Shown here: positions 19,192 to 28,033 of the stretch, piece after piece
How positions within the stretch are numbered: the stretch's first letter is position 1
Layout of the letters: every line of letters starts with the position of its first letter
NCBI RefSeq assembly: GCF_014841125.1
Contig: NZ_JACYTQ010000001.1
Span: 124,001 to 188,000, forward strand
Length of the DNA stretch: 64,000 nucleotides
Direction: 5' to 3'
Origin: Echinicola arenosa
GTDB lineage: Bacteria; Bacteroidota; Bacteroidia; Cytophagales; Cyclobacteriaceae
Made by a program: the position numbers and the translations under genes
The notes under the pieces: generated by a model
The model's input: only the letters and a program-made list of their open reading frames with translations
What the model was told of the DNA's origin: nothing
The model's database searches: none

Positions 19192-20535
19192 ATGAACAGT
19201 AAAAAGTACGTTATTTTCCTTTCTATAGTGGCCGCATTGGGAGGATTCTTATTTGGCTTCGATACAGCAGTAATTTCCGGTGCAGAAAGATTTATCCAAG
19301 AAAAATGGCAACTCAGTGATTGGAGCCATGGCATGGCAGTAGCAATTGCCTTGTACGGGACTGTACTTGGGGCTCTATTTGGAGGAATCCCAGCTGATAA
19401 ATATGGGAGAAAATCCTCTTTACTCTGGATTGGCTTATTATACTTTGTCTCCGCCGTGGGGTCAGCATTGGCTCCAGATGTCATCACTTTCATGATATTT
19501 AGATTTATCGGAGGGCTTGGTGTGGGAGCATCTTCCGTCGTTGCTCCAATGTACATCAGTGAAATTGCCCCCGCAAAAAACAGAGGGGTGCTGGTTGCAC
19601 TTTTTCAGTTCAACATCGTCTTTGGGATCCTAATGGCCTACTTCTCCAATTATCTTATAGAAATGGCCAACTTCAATGAAAGCTGGCGTTGGATGTTGGG
19701 TATGGAGGCCATTCCGGCATTGATCTATACCCTTTTGACCATTAAGGTACCTAAAAGCCCAAGGTGGCTCATAGCTCATCAGAACAATATTGAAGAAGCA
19801 ACAGAAATACTTTCTAAAACAGATCCTGATGGCGCAGAAGAGGCGATTAGATTGGCTATCGAAGAAAGAAAGCGTGAGAAAGTGAAAGTAGGCTTTTCGG
19901 CATTATTTAAAAAGAGCCATTTTAAAACCACCCTTTTGGCCATTATGATTGCCCTGTTCAACCAGCTTTCCGGCATCAATGCCATTATTTATTTTGCCCC
20001 TAGGGTCTTTGAAATGGCGGGAATAGATCAAGAAAGTGCTTTGCTCTCCACCATTGGTATCGGTGCCGTAAATATGGTAGCCACCATGTTGGGACTTTAT
20101 TTGATTGACAGAATTGGTAGAAAAAAACTGATGCTAATAGGCTCAATTGGCTATATTGTCTCCCTTATACTGATTGCCTATTCTTTTTCCGGAGGTGCCA
20201 TCAGCCCTTCTTATCTACCGATATTTGTTTTTGTCTTTATTGCCTCTCATGCTGTGGGTCAAGGAAGTGTTATTTGGGTGTTTATCTCAGAGGTATTCCC
20301 CAATGAAACCAGGGCATATGGACAGTCAATTGGCTGTTTTACACACTGGATTTTAGCAGCAGTGATTGCCAATGTTTTTCCTTTCTTTGCCAACGTATTT
20401 GGCCCAGTAAGCATCTTTGGCTTCTTTGCCTTGATGATGGTTTGGCAATTGATTTGGGTATTGACAAAAATGCCAGAAACCAAAGGCCGTTCTCTGGAAG
20501 AAATTCAACAAGATATGATCAAGACCAATGCATAA
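19192..20535 (+). CDS. second MFS sugar porter of the fructan locus
   Basis: 447 residues, twelve transmembrane segments, sugar-porter family: GFDTAVISGA in TM1, YGRKSSLLW, RFIGGLGVGASS, PKSPRWL, DRIGRKKLM and PETKGRSLEEI. It is a clear paralogue of the porter at 7739-9079. Its last 8 bases overlap the start of the fructokinase gene (ATGCATAA), so transport and phosphorylation are translationally coupled; fructose is therefore the most likely substrate. The two porters may differ in affinity or take different products such as fructose and sucrose (inference). Confidence 0.92.
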   Translation: MNSKKYVIFLSIVAALGGFLFGFDTAVISGAERFIQEKWQLSDWSHGMAVAIALYGTVLGALFGGIPADKYGRKSSLLWIGLLYFVSAVGSALAPDVITFMIFRFIGGLGVGASSVVAPMYISEIAPAKNRGVLVALFQFNIVFGILMAYFSNYLIEMANFNESWRWMLGMEAIPALIYTLLTIKVPKSPRWLIAHQNNIEEATEILSKTDPDGAEEAIRLAIEERKREKVKVGFSALFKKSHFKTTLLAIMIALFNQLSGINAIIYFAPRVFEMAGIDQESALLSTIGIGAVNMVATMLGLYLIDRIGRKKLMLIGSIGYIVSLILIAYSFSGGAISPSYLPIFVFVFIASHAVGQGSVIWVFISEVFPNETRAYGQSIGCFTHWILAAVIANVFPFFANVFGPVSIFGFFALMMVWQLIWVLTKMPETKGRSLEEIQQDMIKTNA

Positions 20536-21418
20536 AAAAGTAGTAATATTTGGCGAAATGCTTTGGGATTGTTTCTCTGATAAAAACATTCCTGGGGGAG
20601 CTCCTATGAACGTAGCCTTGCATATCCAATATCTTGGATATGACACCACTTTTATTTCAAAGGTTGGCAAAGACCAGCTTGGTATAGATTTATTGGATTT
20701 TGTACAATCAAAATCTCTGGACATTGGGATGATCCAGAAAGATGAAAGTCATGAAACAAGCCGGGTGGTAGTAGATGATTCCGATAAGGAAAATATCAAA
20801 TATGAAATCGTCAAACCTGTTGCTTGGGACTTTATTTCTTGGAATCAGGAAGTTCAAAAAAGGGTAAATGAAGCTGATGCATTTGTCTTTGGCAGTTTGG
20901 CTGCAAGAAGCAAGGAAAGCAGTGAAACTCTTTTGAAGTTATTGGAAACGCATACTTTAAAAATCCTTGACATCAATATTCGAGCGCCGCACTATTCTTT
21001 TGATTTGATTGAATCATTATTAATGAAAGCTGATATTCTCAAAATCAATGACGATGAGTTAATGATTTTAAAAGAGGAATTGGAACTTTCCAATGATATA
21101 GAAAAAGCCATAACCACTTTAGCCCAAAACTATAAACTAAAATTGGTATGCGTCACTTTGGGATCAAAAGGAGCTATGATTTATGATGGGAAACAATTAC
21201 ATCGACATCCTGGCTATAAAGTCATCGTGGAAGATACTGTGGGCTCGGGAGATGCTTTCCTAAGTGGATTTATCCATCAATTTCTCCAAAACAAACCAGC
21301 CAATGAAATTCTCGATTTTGCCTGTGCCCTAGGGGCTTTAGTCGCAACTAACAAAGGAGGCACACCTCAGTATGACCTCAAATCAATTGACAATATTAGA
21401 AAAAGCTATTCCTCCTAG
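20528..21418 (+). CDS. PfkB-family fructokinase
   Basis: 296 residues. PfkB/ribokinase-family sugar kinase: the N-terminal substrate motif GGAPMNVALHIQ lies near residues 19-30 and the C-terminal signature is EDTVGSGDAFLSGF with catalytic Asp242. It phosphorylates fructose (probably to fructose 6-phosphate) as the final step of the locus. It overlaps the upstream transporter by 8 bp, and its TAG stop lies inside the stem of a terminator shared with the convergent oxidoreductase gene. Fructose specificity is inferred from the neighbours. Confidence 0.92.
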   Translation: MHKKVVIFGEMLWDCFSDKNIPGGAPMNVALHIQYLGYDTTFISKVGKDQLGIDLLDFVQSKSLDIGMIQKDESHETSRVVVDDSDKENIKYEIVKPVAWDFISWNQEVQKRVNEADAFVFGSLAARSKESSETLLKLLETHTLKILDINIRAPHYSFDLIESLLMKADILKINDDELMILKEELELSNDIEKAITTLAQNYKLKLVCVTLGSKGAMIYDGKQLHRHPGYKVIVEDTVGSGDAFLSGFIHQFLQNKPANEILDFACALGALVATNKGGTPQYDLKSIDNIRKSYSS

Positions 21419-21442
21419 TAGGCTGTTTTTTCAGCCTACTAG
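21415..21442. terminator. bidirectional terminator holding both stop codons
   Basis: Perfect 11-bp inverted repeat CTAGTAGGCTG/CAGCCTACTAG with a six-T loop. The fructokinase stop TAG (21416-21418) and the stop of the opposing oxidoreductase (complement of CTA at 21439-21441) are exact mirror partners in the stem. T-rich sequence follows on the + side (CCTATTTTTA). Confidence 0.85.
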
Positions 21443-22512
21443 CCTATTTTTACTCGAATGCCCTCCTTGGCAGATTTAAAAGCTGCTTCAACCACCATAA
21501 CATCTCTTAAACCTTCCTCACCTGGAACCATCACTTCCTTGTTTTCAAGAATAGCCAATGCATCATCATCCATTTGTACCGCTTGCTGACTTTTGACCTG
21601 GTCGGAGAATTGAATACCATCACTTGTACCGCCTTGAATTCCACGATAAGACTGAAAAGGCTCCAGCCAGAATTTTCCACTGGCACATGTAGCAGTTAAT
21701 CTTCCCATGTTCATTCCAAAACTGGTAGCACAATTGGCCATCAGTCCGTTGGGAAATTCCAAAACATAATTCATCGTTTCGTCTACCTCGTCAAACATTT
21801 CTGGACGCCGGACACTCTCATATGCCATTACAGAAATAGGTTCCATACCACTCAGAAACCTTACACCATTGATAGGATACACTCCCATATCGTACATGGC
21901 TCCACCACCCATTTCCTTATCCAATCTCCAAATCCCAGTACTTCGCATTGTAAACCCAGCTACTGCTTCCAGCATTCTTAATTCACCATATTTTTGGTTT
22001 TTCACAAACTCTCTCAATTGTCTTGTATTGGGTTCGTGTTGCATCCGATAACCTATGCTCAGCTTAACTTTATTCTTTTTACATGCCTCAATGATCTGCT
22101 CGCATTCCTTAACCGTTTTGGCCATTGGTTTCTCACACCAAACATGCTTTCCAGCTTCTGCGGCTTTCATAGCAAATTCGGTATGCATGCTATTCGGAAG
22201 CACCACATAAACTACATCAATATCAGGATTATCGGCAATGGACTCAAAGTTCTCGTAATTATAAATATTGCCATCGGGGATTTTATATTTATTTTTCCAA
22301 TCTTCAGCTTTGGCAGGCGTTCCTGTCACTATCCCCGCCAAATAACAATTTGAGGTCATCTGCAACGCTGGAGCCAATTGCCCAGTGCTGTATCCTCCCA
22401 GGCCTACCAAAGCAACTCCAAGTCGTTCTTTTTTGGAACCCAGAATAACATTAGGAAAACTCATTGCTGCTGATGCCAATATTGTATTTTGGATAAATTG
22501 CCTTCTTATCAT
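21439..22512 (-). CDS. Gfo/Idh/MocA-family oxidoreductase, exported
   Basis: 357 residues. The N-terminus MIRRQFIQNTILASAAMSFP looks like a Tat-type signal with a short twin-arginine start. The NAD(P)-binding Rossmann motif GVALVGLGGY lies at 32-41, the family signature CEKPMAKT at 126-133, and the C-terminal Gfo/Idh domain follows (MGGGAMYDMGVYPI). Periplasmic members such as glucose-fructose oxidoreductase keep their cofactor tightly bound. It is convergent with the fructokinase, so it is probably a separate transcript, though a sugar-related role would fit. The exact substrate cannot be given. Confidence 0.88.
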   Translation of the reverse strand: MIRRQFIQNTILASAAMSFPNVILGSKKERLGVALVGLGGYSTGQLAPALQMTSNCYLAGIVTGTPAKAEDWKNKYKIPDGNIYNYENFESIADNPDIDVVYVVLPNSMHTEFAMKAAEAGKHVWCEKPMAKTVKECEQIIEACKKNKVKLSIGYRMQHEPNTRQLREFVKNQKYGELRMLEAVAGFTMRSTGIWRLDKEMGGGAMYDMGVYPINGVRFLSGMEPISVMAYESVRRPEMFDEVDETMNYVLEFPNGLMANCATSFGMNMGRLTATCASGKFWLEPFQSYRGIQGGTSDGIQFSDQVKSQQAVQMDDDALAILENKEVMVPGEEGLRDVMVVEAAFKSAKEGIRVKIG

Positions 22513-22553
22513 AGTTCATTGGTTTTAGTGGTTTAATTAATAAGTTACAAAAG

Positions 22554-22585
22554 AAAAGCCCATCCAAAAAATAGGACAGGCTTTT
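22554..22585 (-). terminator. terminator after beta-barrel gene
   Basis: Stem AAAAGCC/GGCTTTT extended inward by TCC/GGA across a 2x2 mismatch. It lies 22 bp beyond the stop of the minus-strand gene at 22608. Confidence 0.6.
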
Positions 22586-22607
22586 CAAACCAAAAGAAAG
22601 AAAATTC

Positions 22608-23159
22608 TTAGAAGTTTTTGCCAATGGAAACTTTATACACACTGTTCTTAGTATCTACATCACTGTAGTTCAAGTCTGAAAATCCGAAATCATAACTCCC
22701 TTGCACGTTGAACCCAAGTGGCAGATTAATTCCAACTCCAACGACTCCCCCGATATCAAACTTTGTCAATTCATCTAAAGAACTTACATCCGTAGATCCC
22801 TCATAATTTCTGGCTACTAGTACAGACGCTTGAGGTCCCGCAAAAACATTTAACAAGGGAATAAAGCCCAAACGAGCCAAAATTGGAATATCTATATAAT
22901 GTAACCTTTCGGTAGCCGTCATGCCATTATCATCCAGCTTACATCCTTTTTGAGAATATTGTATCCCAGGTTCCACTGCTATCAGCCCCAACAAGCTGAT
23001 TTTATGATAGATGCCCGCATGAAATCCTGAGTTTCCATCCGAACTGATGCCTTTTATTTCGGGATAGTTCCACCCTGCCCTAATACCTGTTTGGCCATAA
23101 ACTTGCTGGATGCCAGCCAATAAAATAAATGCTAAAATGAGAATCTGAATTCTTTTCAT
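22608..23159 (-). CDS. outer-membrane beta-barrel protein (porin-like)
   Basis: 183 residues. A signal peptide ends near residue 22 (LLAGIQQVYGQ). The rest alternates hydrophobic and polar residues like an eight-stranded barrel and ends with an aromatic residue (SIGKNF), typical for insertion by the Bam machinery. Family-type stretches include GFHAGIYHKI, EPGIQYSQKG, IPILARLG and NVFAGPQAS. It resembles the small PorT-like/outer membrane beta-barrel group common in Bacteroidota. It is a tandem paralogue of the next gene upstream (23379-23984), sharing FHAGIY, YSQKG, FAGPQ and NVQGSYD. The substrate or role is unknown. Confidence 0.85.
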   Translation of the reverse strand: MKRIQILILAFILLAGIQQVYGQTGIRAGWNYPEIKGISSDGNSGFHAGIYHKISLLGLIAVEPGIQYSQKGCKLDDNGMTATERLHYIDIPILARLGFIPLLNVFAGPQASVLVARNYEGSTDVSSLDELTKFDIGGVVGVGINLPLGFNVQGSYDFGFSDLNYSDVDTKNSVYKVSIGKNF

Positions 23160-23340
23160 GGTGAGTGTCGGTTAAATATGAAGTGAATCTAAAACATTAA
23201 AAAGCTAATTATCAAGCGTTAAACTTTTTAAATAAACGAAAAAAACCACTTTGAAGTGATATATATTGAAATATTTTCTTCAAAAAATAGGTGTTAAATC
23301 TAGCTTCTTGAGTGAAGCCAAGAAAGTAAAAGCAAAAAAA

Positions 23341-23364
23341 GGGCTTCGACAAATATCGAAGCCC
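23341..23364 (-). terminator. bidirectional terminator between tandem barrel genes
   Basis: Perfect 9-bp stem GGGCTTCGA/TCGAAGCCC with a six-base loop, flanked by an A run on the left and TTTTT on the right, so it is readable as a terminator on either strand. It lies 15 bp after the stop of the 23379 gene. Confidence 0.85.
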
Positions 23365-23378
23365 TTTTTGGATCCAGT

Positions 23379-23984
23379 TTAGAAACTATATCCAAGAGAT
23401 ATTTTAAAACCTCTGTTATATACTTCAGCGTCTGAATCTTTAAATACTGGCGTCAAACCCAAGTCATAACTACCCTGAACATTCAGTCCCACAGGCAAAT
23501 TATATCCTACACCGAAAACCAATCCGGCATCCAGATCATTTACATCATCTCTTTCCCATTCGAAGGTTGACCCAAAAGCATCTCCTTCAAATTCAGCTTT
23601 GGTCAAAATAGATCCTTGCGGACCAGCAAAGATGTTAAAGCCGTCACTTGCATAAAAACGTAGTAAAATCGGCACATCTACGTAACTCAAGATTGTTCTT
23701 GACTCCGTTACATTATCTGCCTCGGTTCCTTTCTGCGAGTAATACACACCTGGCTCAATGGCAAAATTGTCTGTCACAAACATATTTCCATAAATACCTG
23801 CATGGAAACCTGCTCGATTGGTATAGTCATTATTGGAGCCATCATCACCTCCCCAATTGAAGAAGTTGACCCCACCTCGGATACCAAAGTTACTGGCTTG
23901 ATCACTGGCAGGAGTTCTTCTCTGCGCATTGGCATCCCAAACAAATAATGATACTGCGATAAATGCAAAAATTACCTTTTTCAT
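23379..23984 (-). CDS. outer-membrane beta-barrel protein (porin-like)
   Basis: About 201 residues counting from the ATG of MKKVIFAFIAVS; a further in-frame ATG lies three codons upstream (23993). A signal peptide ends near WDANAQ. The mature part has barrel-like alternation and a C-terminal aromatic residue (SLGYSF). It is the longer tandem paralogue of 22608-23159, with shared blocks GFHAGIY, EPGVYYSQKG, NIFAGPQGS and LNVQGSYDLG. It has an extra acidic loop near the middle (EWERDDVNDLD). The function is unknown; these small barrels are often surface or envelope-integrity proteins. Confidence 0.85.
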   Translation of the reverse strand: MKKVIFAFIAVSLFVWDANAQRRTPASDQASNFGIRGGVNFFNWGGDDGSNNDYTNRAGFHAGIYGNMFVTDNFAIEPGVYYSQKGTEADNVTESRTILSYVDVPILLRFYASDGFNIFAGPQGSILTKAEFEGDAFGSTFEWERDDVNDLDAGLVFGVGYNLPVGLNVQGSYDLGLTPVFKDSDAEVYNRGFKISLGYSF

Positions 23985-24049
23985 GTTAATCATATAGTTG
24001 GTTCATCCTTTCGTACACCAAATCCATGCCAAAAGAAGCAAAAAAATAA

Positions 24050-24072
24050 GGGAGTGCTTTATGCAACTCCCC
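24050..24072 (-). terminator. terminator after racemase operon
   Basis: Stem GGGAGT/ACTCCC plus GC/GC with one bulged base and a small loop. It is followed on the minus strand by a T-rich run and lies 29 bp beyond the racemase stop. Confidence 0.7.
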
Positions 24073-24100
24073 TTTTTGTTCACAATTCATTGTAAACCAA

Positions 24101-25171
24101 CTATTTTACTCTCTTCTCTATGTAATAAGAATTTAAAATCGCCAAAGCGCCCATGTATTTAAGTTTGAAGCGAATAAGGTCTCCTACTTTATAGTTCTTT
24201 GGATTTTTACCCAAATCCAAGATCAGCATGTCTGAACTTCCCCCAAGTACTTCAAATTCGTTTTTGTCATAAATCAAATACTTTGGATCCACATCCAACA
24301 ACCCAAGATCCAAAATACCCCGGTAAGAAGATTGTCCGTAAAGCGACACATCAATCTCTGTAATTTCACCTTGTGGGTTGGCGGCAAGGTTTCCAATAGG
24401 CAGGAGAGGCTTTTCCTGCAACTCAATTATCTCTGCACACAATTCAAAAACTCCATCATTCATTCCCTCGATTGTACTTCCATCAAACAAATTAGCACCG
24501 AAATATAAGGTCTCTCCAACCCTAAAATGATTGATCCCTTTAGGTAATTGATGATTAAGCATCAAAGGAATTGTCACTGAGGTCCCAGCGGATACCCATG
24601 GAATTTCCTTATTAAACTTTAATTCTATGATTTGTTTATAAAGGGATAGCTGTACCAATTTATCGGTGGATGGCATGACTCCATTGAGACAGTTTAAATT
24701 AGTTCCCAGGCCAATCACTTCCACATTGGGAAGCTGAAATATTTTTGAATAAAACTCTACCAAGTCATCTCCCATCACTCCTTCTCGCAAGTCTCCCGTT
24801 TCCACCATGATGATAATCTGATGTTTCTTTTCTTGTTTCACCGCCTCCTCACTGATCCATTTTATGGTATTGAGTTCACTGTTCAGACTGACATCAGCGT
24901 ACATCACCACATCTTTCAAGTTACGTTTGGAAGGAGGTTTGATATATACCGTCTGAATAGCTGAATTAATATTTTTTACTTTGGCAAGGTTGCTGATCCT
25001 GGAGTCATGTACTTCGTCCACACCCAGGTCAATCAATTCCTGAATGTAAATTTCATTGCCACAAAGCAATTTGGACACGACTCCCCAGGCCACATCATAT
25101 TCATTAAATTTCTCTCGGAGAAACTCGTAATTCTTTCGAAGATTATCTTTGTATAGATTTAAAAATGCCAT
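24101..25171 (-). CDS. alanine/ornithine racemase-like PLP enzyme
   Basis: 356 residues with the fold-type III (alanine racemase N-terminal barrel) pattern. The pyridoxal-phosphate lysine is expected at Lys34 in WGVVSKLLCG. Further family stretches are MVETGDLREGV, GLGTNLNCLNG, VSAGTSVTIP and FRVGETLYFG. This matches the group annotated as alanine/ornithine racemase or YhfX-like rather than canonical Alr, whose C-terminal Tyr domain is not seen. It should interconvert L- and D-forms of an amino acid (substrate unknown). It starts one base after the stop of the upstream acetyltransferase, third in an operon with a sodium:solute symporter. Confidence 0.85.
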   Translation of the reverse strand: MAFLNLYKDNLRKNYEFLREKFNEYDVAWGVVSKLLCGNEIYIQELIDLGVDEVHDSRISNLAKVKNINSAIQTVYIKPPSKRNLKDVVMYADVSLNSELNTIKWISEEAVKQEKKHQIIIMVETGDLREGVMGDDLVEFYSKIFQLPNVEVIGLGTNLNCLNGVMPSTDKLVQLSLYKQIIELKFNKEIPWVSAGTSVTIPLMLNHQLPKGINHFRVGETLYFGANLFDGSTIEGMNDGVFELCAEIIELQEKPLLPIGNLAANPQGEITEIDVSLYGQSSYRGILDLGLLDVDPKYLIYDKNEFEVLGGSSDMLILDLGKNPKNYKVGDLIRFKLKYMGALAILNSYYIEKRVK

Positions 25172-25172
25172 T

Positions 25173-25613
25173 CTATTTTTTCAACCTCATTTCAAGATAT
25201 TTATTGGTGAACCCAAGCTTTTCATAAAGGATTTTTGCCGGATTGTCAGCCTCTACGTGTAACGCAATATCGCCACTGGCCATTTTAATCGCCGTCTTCA
25301 TCAGCTTTTTTCCGACTCCTTTACCTCGTTGGTTGGCATTGACAGCGATATAAACTAATATATTTTCAGGAATATATCCAGACATGCCCGTCTTATTTAC
25401 CACTACCGCACCAATAATTTCCCCATTTTCACGCCCCATCACCACAAAACCTCCTTTATCCACAGCCTGATCTAAGGCATAATCCAAGCATTTCATAATG
25501 TCCTCATGTGGATCACCATATTGATCTAGGTGTTCAAACAAAAAATCTGCAATTTCTTTTTTCTGGAGATATGTCGCATTGTCAATGGTGGATAGTGTCT
25601 CTATCTTATTCAT
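25173..25613 (-). CDS. GNAT-family N-acetyltransferase
   Basis: 146 residues, single GNAT domain. The acetyl-CoA pyrophosphate-binding motif is NQRGKGVGKKLM near residues 92-103, preceded by the beta-bulge strand ILVYIAVN and followed by ADNPAKILYEKLGF, all typical. It probably acetylates a small amine or amino acid. It is placed between the symporter and the racemase-like enzyme with a 1-bp gap to the latter, so a shared pathway is likely. The N-terminal about 25 residues are helical and not part of the core. Confidence 0.85.
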   Translation of the reverse strand: MNKIETLSTIDNATYLQKKEIADFLFEHLDQYGDPHEDIMKCLDYALDQAVDKGGFVVMGRENGEIIGAVVVNKTGMSGYIPENILVYIAVNANQRGKGVGKKLMKTAIKMASGDIALHVEADNPAKILYEKLGFTNKYLEMRLKK

Positions 25614-25640
25614 TTTAATAGGGTTAAAGTATATTCAATT

Positions 25641-27050
25641 TTATTTATCCAGTTTATTTACAAGCAAAAACGCTGCTAAAGAGGCCGCAAGCCCAAATAA
25701 ATTAGCATCAAGTCCCGAAGGCAAAGCGATACCGCTAAAGGCCAGGCCTGCAGTAACACTTCCTCCAATGATCATAGAAAGCAATGCGGCATTAGGGTTT
25801 CGCTTATTCCAAAACAAACCAGCAAGGATGGGAACTAACAGTCCCGATACCATAAAAGCGTAAGAATAAAGCATAAGTTCCAGTACATTGGTCATTTGCA
25901 TGGCTATCAACAATGCCAAAGCCCCAATGACTAAAGTAAACAACTGACTGAACCTCATTGACTTTTCTTCTGGCTGCTTATCAAACCATTTCCCAAAAAG
26001 ATCTGTAGTGAGATTCCCTGAAGCGGCCATCAAACAGGAATCAGCAGTAGATAATACTGCCGAAAAATAAGCGGACATCATCAGTCCCATTATTCCTGCT
26101 GGCAAAACTGTGCTTAAGAGTATTGGCAACCCCATCTCTGGGTCCAGATCATCAATTGCACCTGCAATCATGCCTTGTTCAAAAGCCACTCTAGACAATA
26201 AACCTAAAGACACACCCATAAAAGCCATGATGGGCCATTCAAACAAACCCGCAATATACCAGGCTTTCTTAGCTGATTTGACATCCCTGCTCGCAAATAT
26301 TCTTTGGTACAAAGTCATACCTACAAACCATATGGGCAAAATAGTGATCCCCCAATTGGCCAAATCCTGCCAGGTCAAATTAGACAGACTGAAAAATTCA
26401 GCCGGTAATGTATCTTGTATCACCTTCCATCCTCCGACGTGATAATAGGAAATGGGCAAACCAATAAAGGTAAAACCCAATAATAGGATGATCCACTGAA
26501 TGGTATCTGTGTATATTACCGCCTTAAGCCCCCCTAAAACAGTATATACAACCGCTATTATGCCCATTATCAGCAAGGCTAAATTGATATCCAAATCCTT
26601 AAAAGTGCCTGCGGCCAATTTTGCCCCCGCCAATAATTGAGATGAAGTAAAACCTAGATACCCCACAAAACAAATTACTCCTGCTGCTATGCCTACTTGT
26701 CGGTTAAAGAGATATTGAAAGATTTGCGGAAAAGTATAAAATTTAGCGAAGGCCGGATTGGACTTCACTTTAGGAATCAAAAAAACAGCTGCTAACCATG
26801 CACCTATAAGCCCTGTAAACAGCATCCAGCTTCCAGATAGCCCCATCGCAAAACCTAAGCCCCCTAAACCAATAGAGAACCCCCCTCCCACATCTGTAGC
26901 CACCACAGATAGTCCAATATGCCAATGGCCTATACTTCTACCTCCAACATAATAATCCTCTTGTCCTTGATTGTTTCGCATGAAGTAAAAGCCAACTCCA
27001 AGCATAATGATCATATACACGATAAAAATGACAATATCGATCCATTCCAT
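25641..27050 (-). CDS. sodium:solute symporter (SSS family)
   Basis: 469 residues, about thirteen transmembrane segments, SSS/LeuT-fold symporter. Typical stretches are YYVGGRSIGHWHIGLS at the start, GGFSIGLGGLGFAMG, YLGFTSSQLLAGAK, VYTVLGGLKAVIYTDTIQW and AYFSAVLSTADSCLMAASGN (the latter containing the sodium-site serines). It imports a small solute, perhaps an amino acid given the downstream racemase-like and acetyltransferase genes; proline, pantothenate or sugar cannot be excluded. It is the first gene of the operon, with 27 bp to the acetyltransferase. Confidence 0.9.
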   Translation of the reverse strand: MEWIDIVIFIVYMIIMLGVGFYFMRNNQGQEDYYVGGRSIGHWHIGLSVVATDVGGGFSIGLGGLGFAMGLSGSWMLFTGLIGAWLAAVFLIPKVKSNPAFAKFYTFPQIFQYLFNRQVGIAAGVICFVGYLGFTSSQLLAGAKLAAGTFKDLDINLALLIMGIIAVVYTVLGGLKAVIYTDTIQWIILLLGFTFIGLPISYYHVGGWKVIQDTLPAEFFSLSNLTWQDLANWGITILPIWFVGMTLYQRIFASRDVKSAKKAWYIAGLFEWPIMAFMGVSLGLLSRVAFEQGMIAGAIDDLDPEMGLPILLSTVLPAGIMGLMMSAYFSAVLSTADSCLMAASGNLTTDLFGKWFDKQPEEKSMRFSQLFTLVIGALALLIAMQMTNVLELMLYSYAFMVSGLLVPILAGLFWNKRNPNAALLSMIIGGSVTAGLAFSGIALPSGLDANLFGLAASLAAFLLVNKLDK

Positions 27051-27207
27051 TCAGTTGTCTTCTTTCTAATTATTCCCTTTCTAACAAAATTTCTAAGTTA
27101 TTGTTTTATTCGTTTTTTCCTATTTTAAGTAATTTTATTTAGGAAATACACTATTTAAACAAAAATAAATCATGAAATAATCAAAGAAGTAAAAAAACAG
27201 ACAATAA

Positions 27208-27231
27208 AAAAGGCCGGAGAACCGGCCTTTC
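27208..27231 (-). terminator. terminator of sdhCAB
   Basis: Perfect stem AAAGGCCGG/CCGGCCTTT with a four-base loop; a T run follows on the minus strand. It lies 23 bp after the sdhB stop. Confidence 0.88.
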
Positions 27232-27253
27232 ATTAAATAATCTAAGATCTCAA

Positions 27254-28003
27254 TTATACATTCTCACTGCTCACAATAGCAGAGAAATACTCCCTGTTCA
27301 TTCTAGCGATATTGGTCAAGCTGATGCCTTTAGGACATTCGATAGAACATGCACCTGTGTTGGTACAGGCTCCAAATCCTTCCTCATCCATCTGGGCAAT
27401 CATCTTCTCAGCTCTCTCTTTTCTTTCCACCTTACCCTGAGGCAACATGGCCAACTGAGAGATTTTGGCAGAAGTAAACAACATAGCAGAAGCATTCTTA
27501 CAAGCGGCTACACAAGCACCACAACCAATACAAGTTGCTGCATCAAAAGCTTCGTCAGCAATTTTCTTTGGAATAGGAATCTCATTGGCATCAGGTACAC
27601 CACCCGTATTAACCGATACATACCCCCCTGCTTGGATGATACGGTCAAATGCACCTCTATCCACTACCAAATCTTTCACTACTGGGAAAGCAGCTGCTCT
27701 CCAAGGTTCGATGGTGATGGTGTCTCCATCTTTGAAAGACCTCATGTGCAACTGACAGGTTGTCGTTTGCTGAGGGCCGTGAGGCTTGCCATTGATATGC
27801 AAAGAACACATCCCACAGATACCTTCCCTACAATCATGGTCAAAGTGAACAGGGTCTTCTCCCTTTTCAGAAAGCTCTTCGTTCAAAACGTCCAACATTT
27901 CCAAGAATGACATATCTTCAGAAATATCAGCAATATTATAATTAACAAAACCGCCCTTATCAGAACTGTTTTTTTGTCTCCAAACTTTAAGTGTTAAGTT
28001 CAT
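27254..28003 (-). CDS. sdhB: succinate dehydrogenase/fumarate reductase iron-sulfur subunit
   Basis: 249 residues. The N-terminal [2Fe-2S] ferredoxin domain has CREGICGMC and a fourth cysteine in TTTCQLH. The C-terminal domain has [13 protein letters not shown] and, further on, a second cysteine set ([14 protein letters not shown]) for the [4Fe-4S] and [3Fe-4S] centres. It carries electrons between the flavoprotein and the membrane cytochrome b subunit in the TCA cycle and respiratory chain. It is last gene of sdhCAB, 30 bp after sdhA, and followed by a strong terminator. Confidence 0.97.
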   Translation of the reverse strand: MNLTLKVWRQKNSSDKGGFVNYNIADISEDMSFLEMLDVLNEELSEKGEDPVHFDHDCREGICGMCSLHINGKPHGPQQTTTCQLHMRSFKDGDTITIEPWRAAAFPVVKDLVVDRGAFDRIIQAGGYVSVNTGGVPDANEIPIPKKIADEAFDAATCIGCGACVAACKNASAMLFTSAKISQLAMLPQGKVERKERAEKMIAQMDEEGFGACTNTGACSIECPKGISLTNIARMNREYFSAIVSSENV

Positions 28004-28033
28004 AATAATTATGAATTTTTGGTTGTCAAATGA

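Noticed and set aside
27160-27167. TATTTTTG on the minus strand upstream of the symporter operon
   Set aside because: The only TTG candidate is 14 bases away, too close, so it is not called as a promoter.
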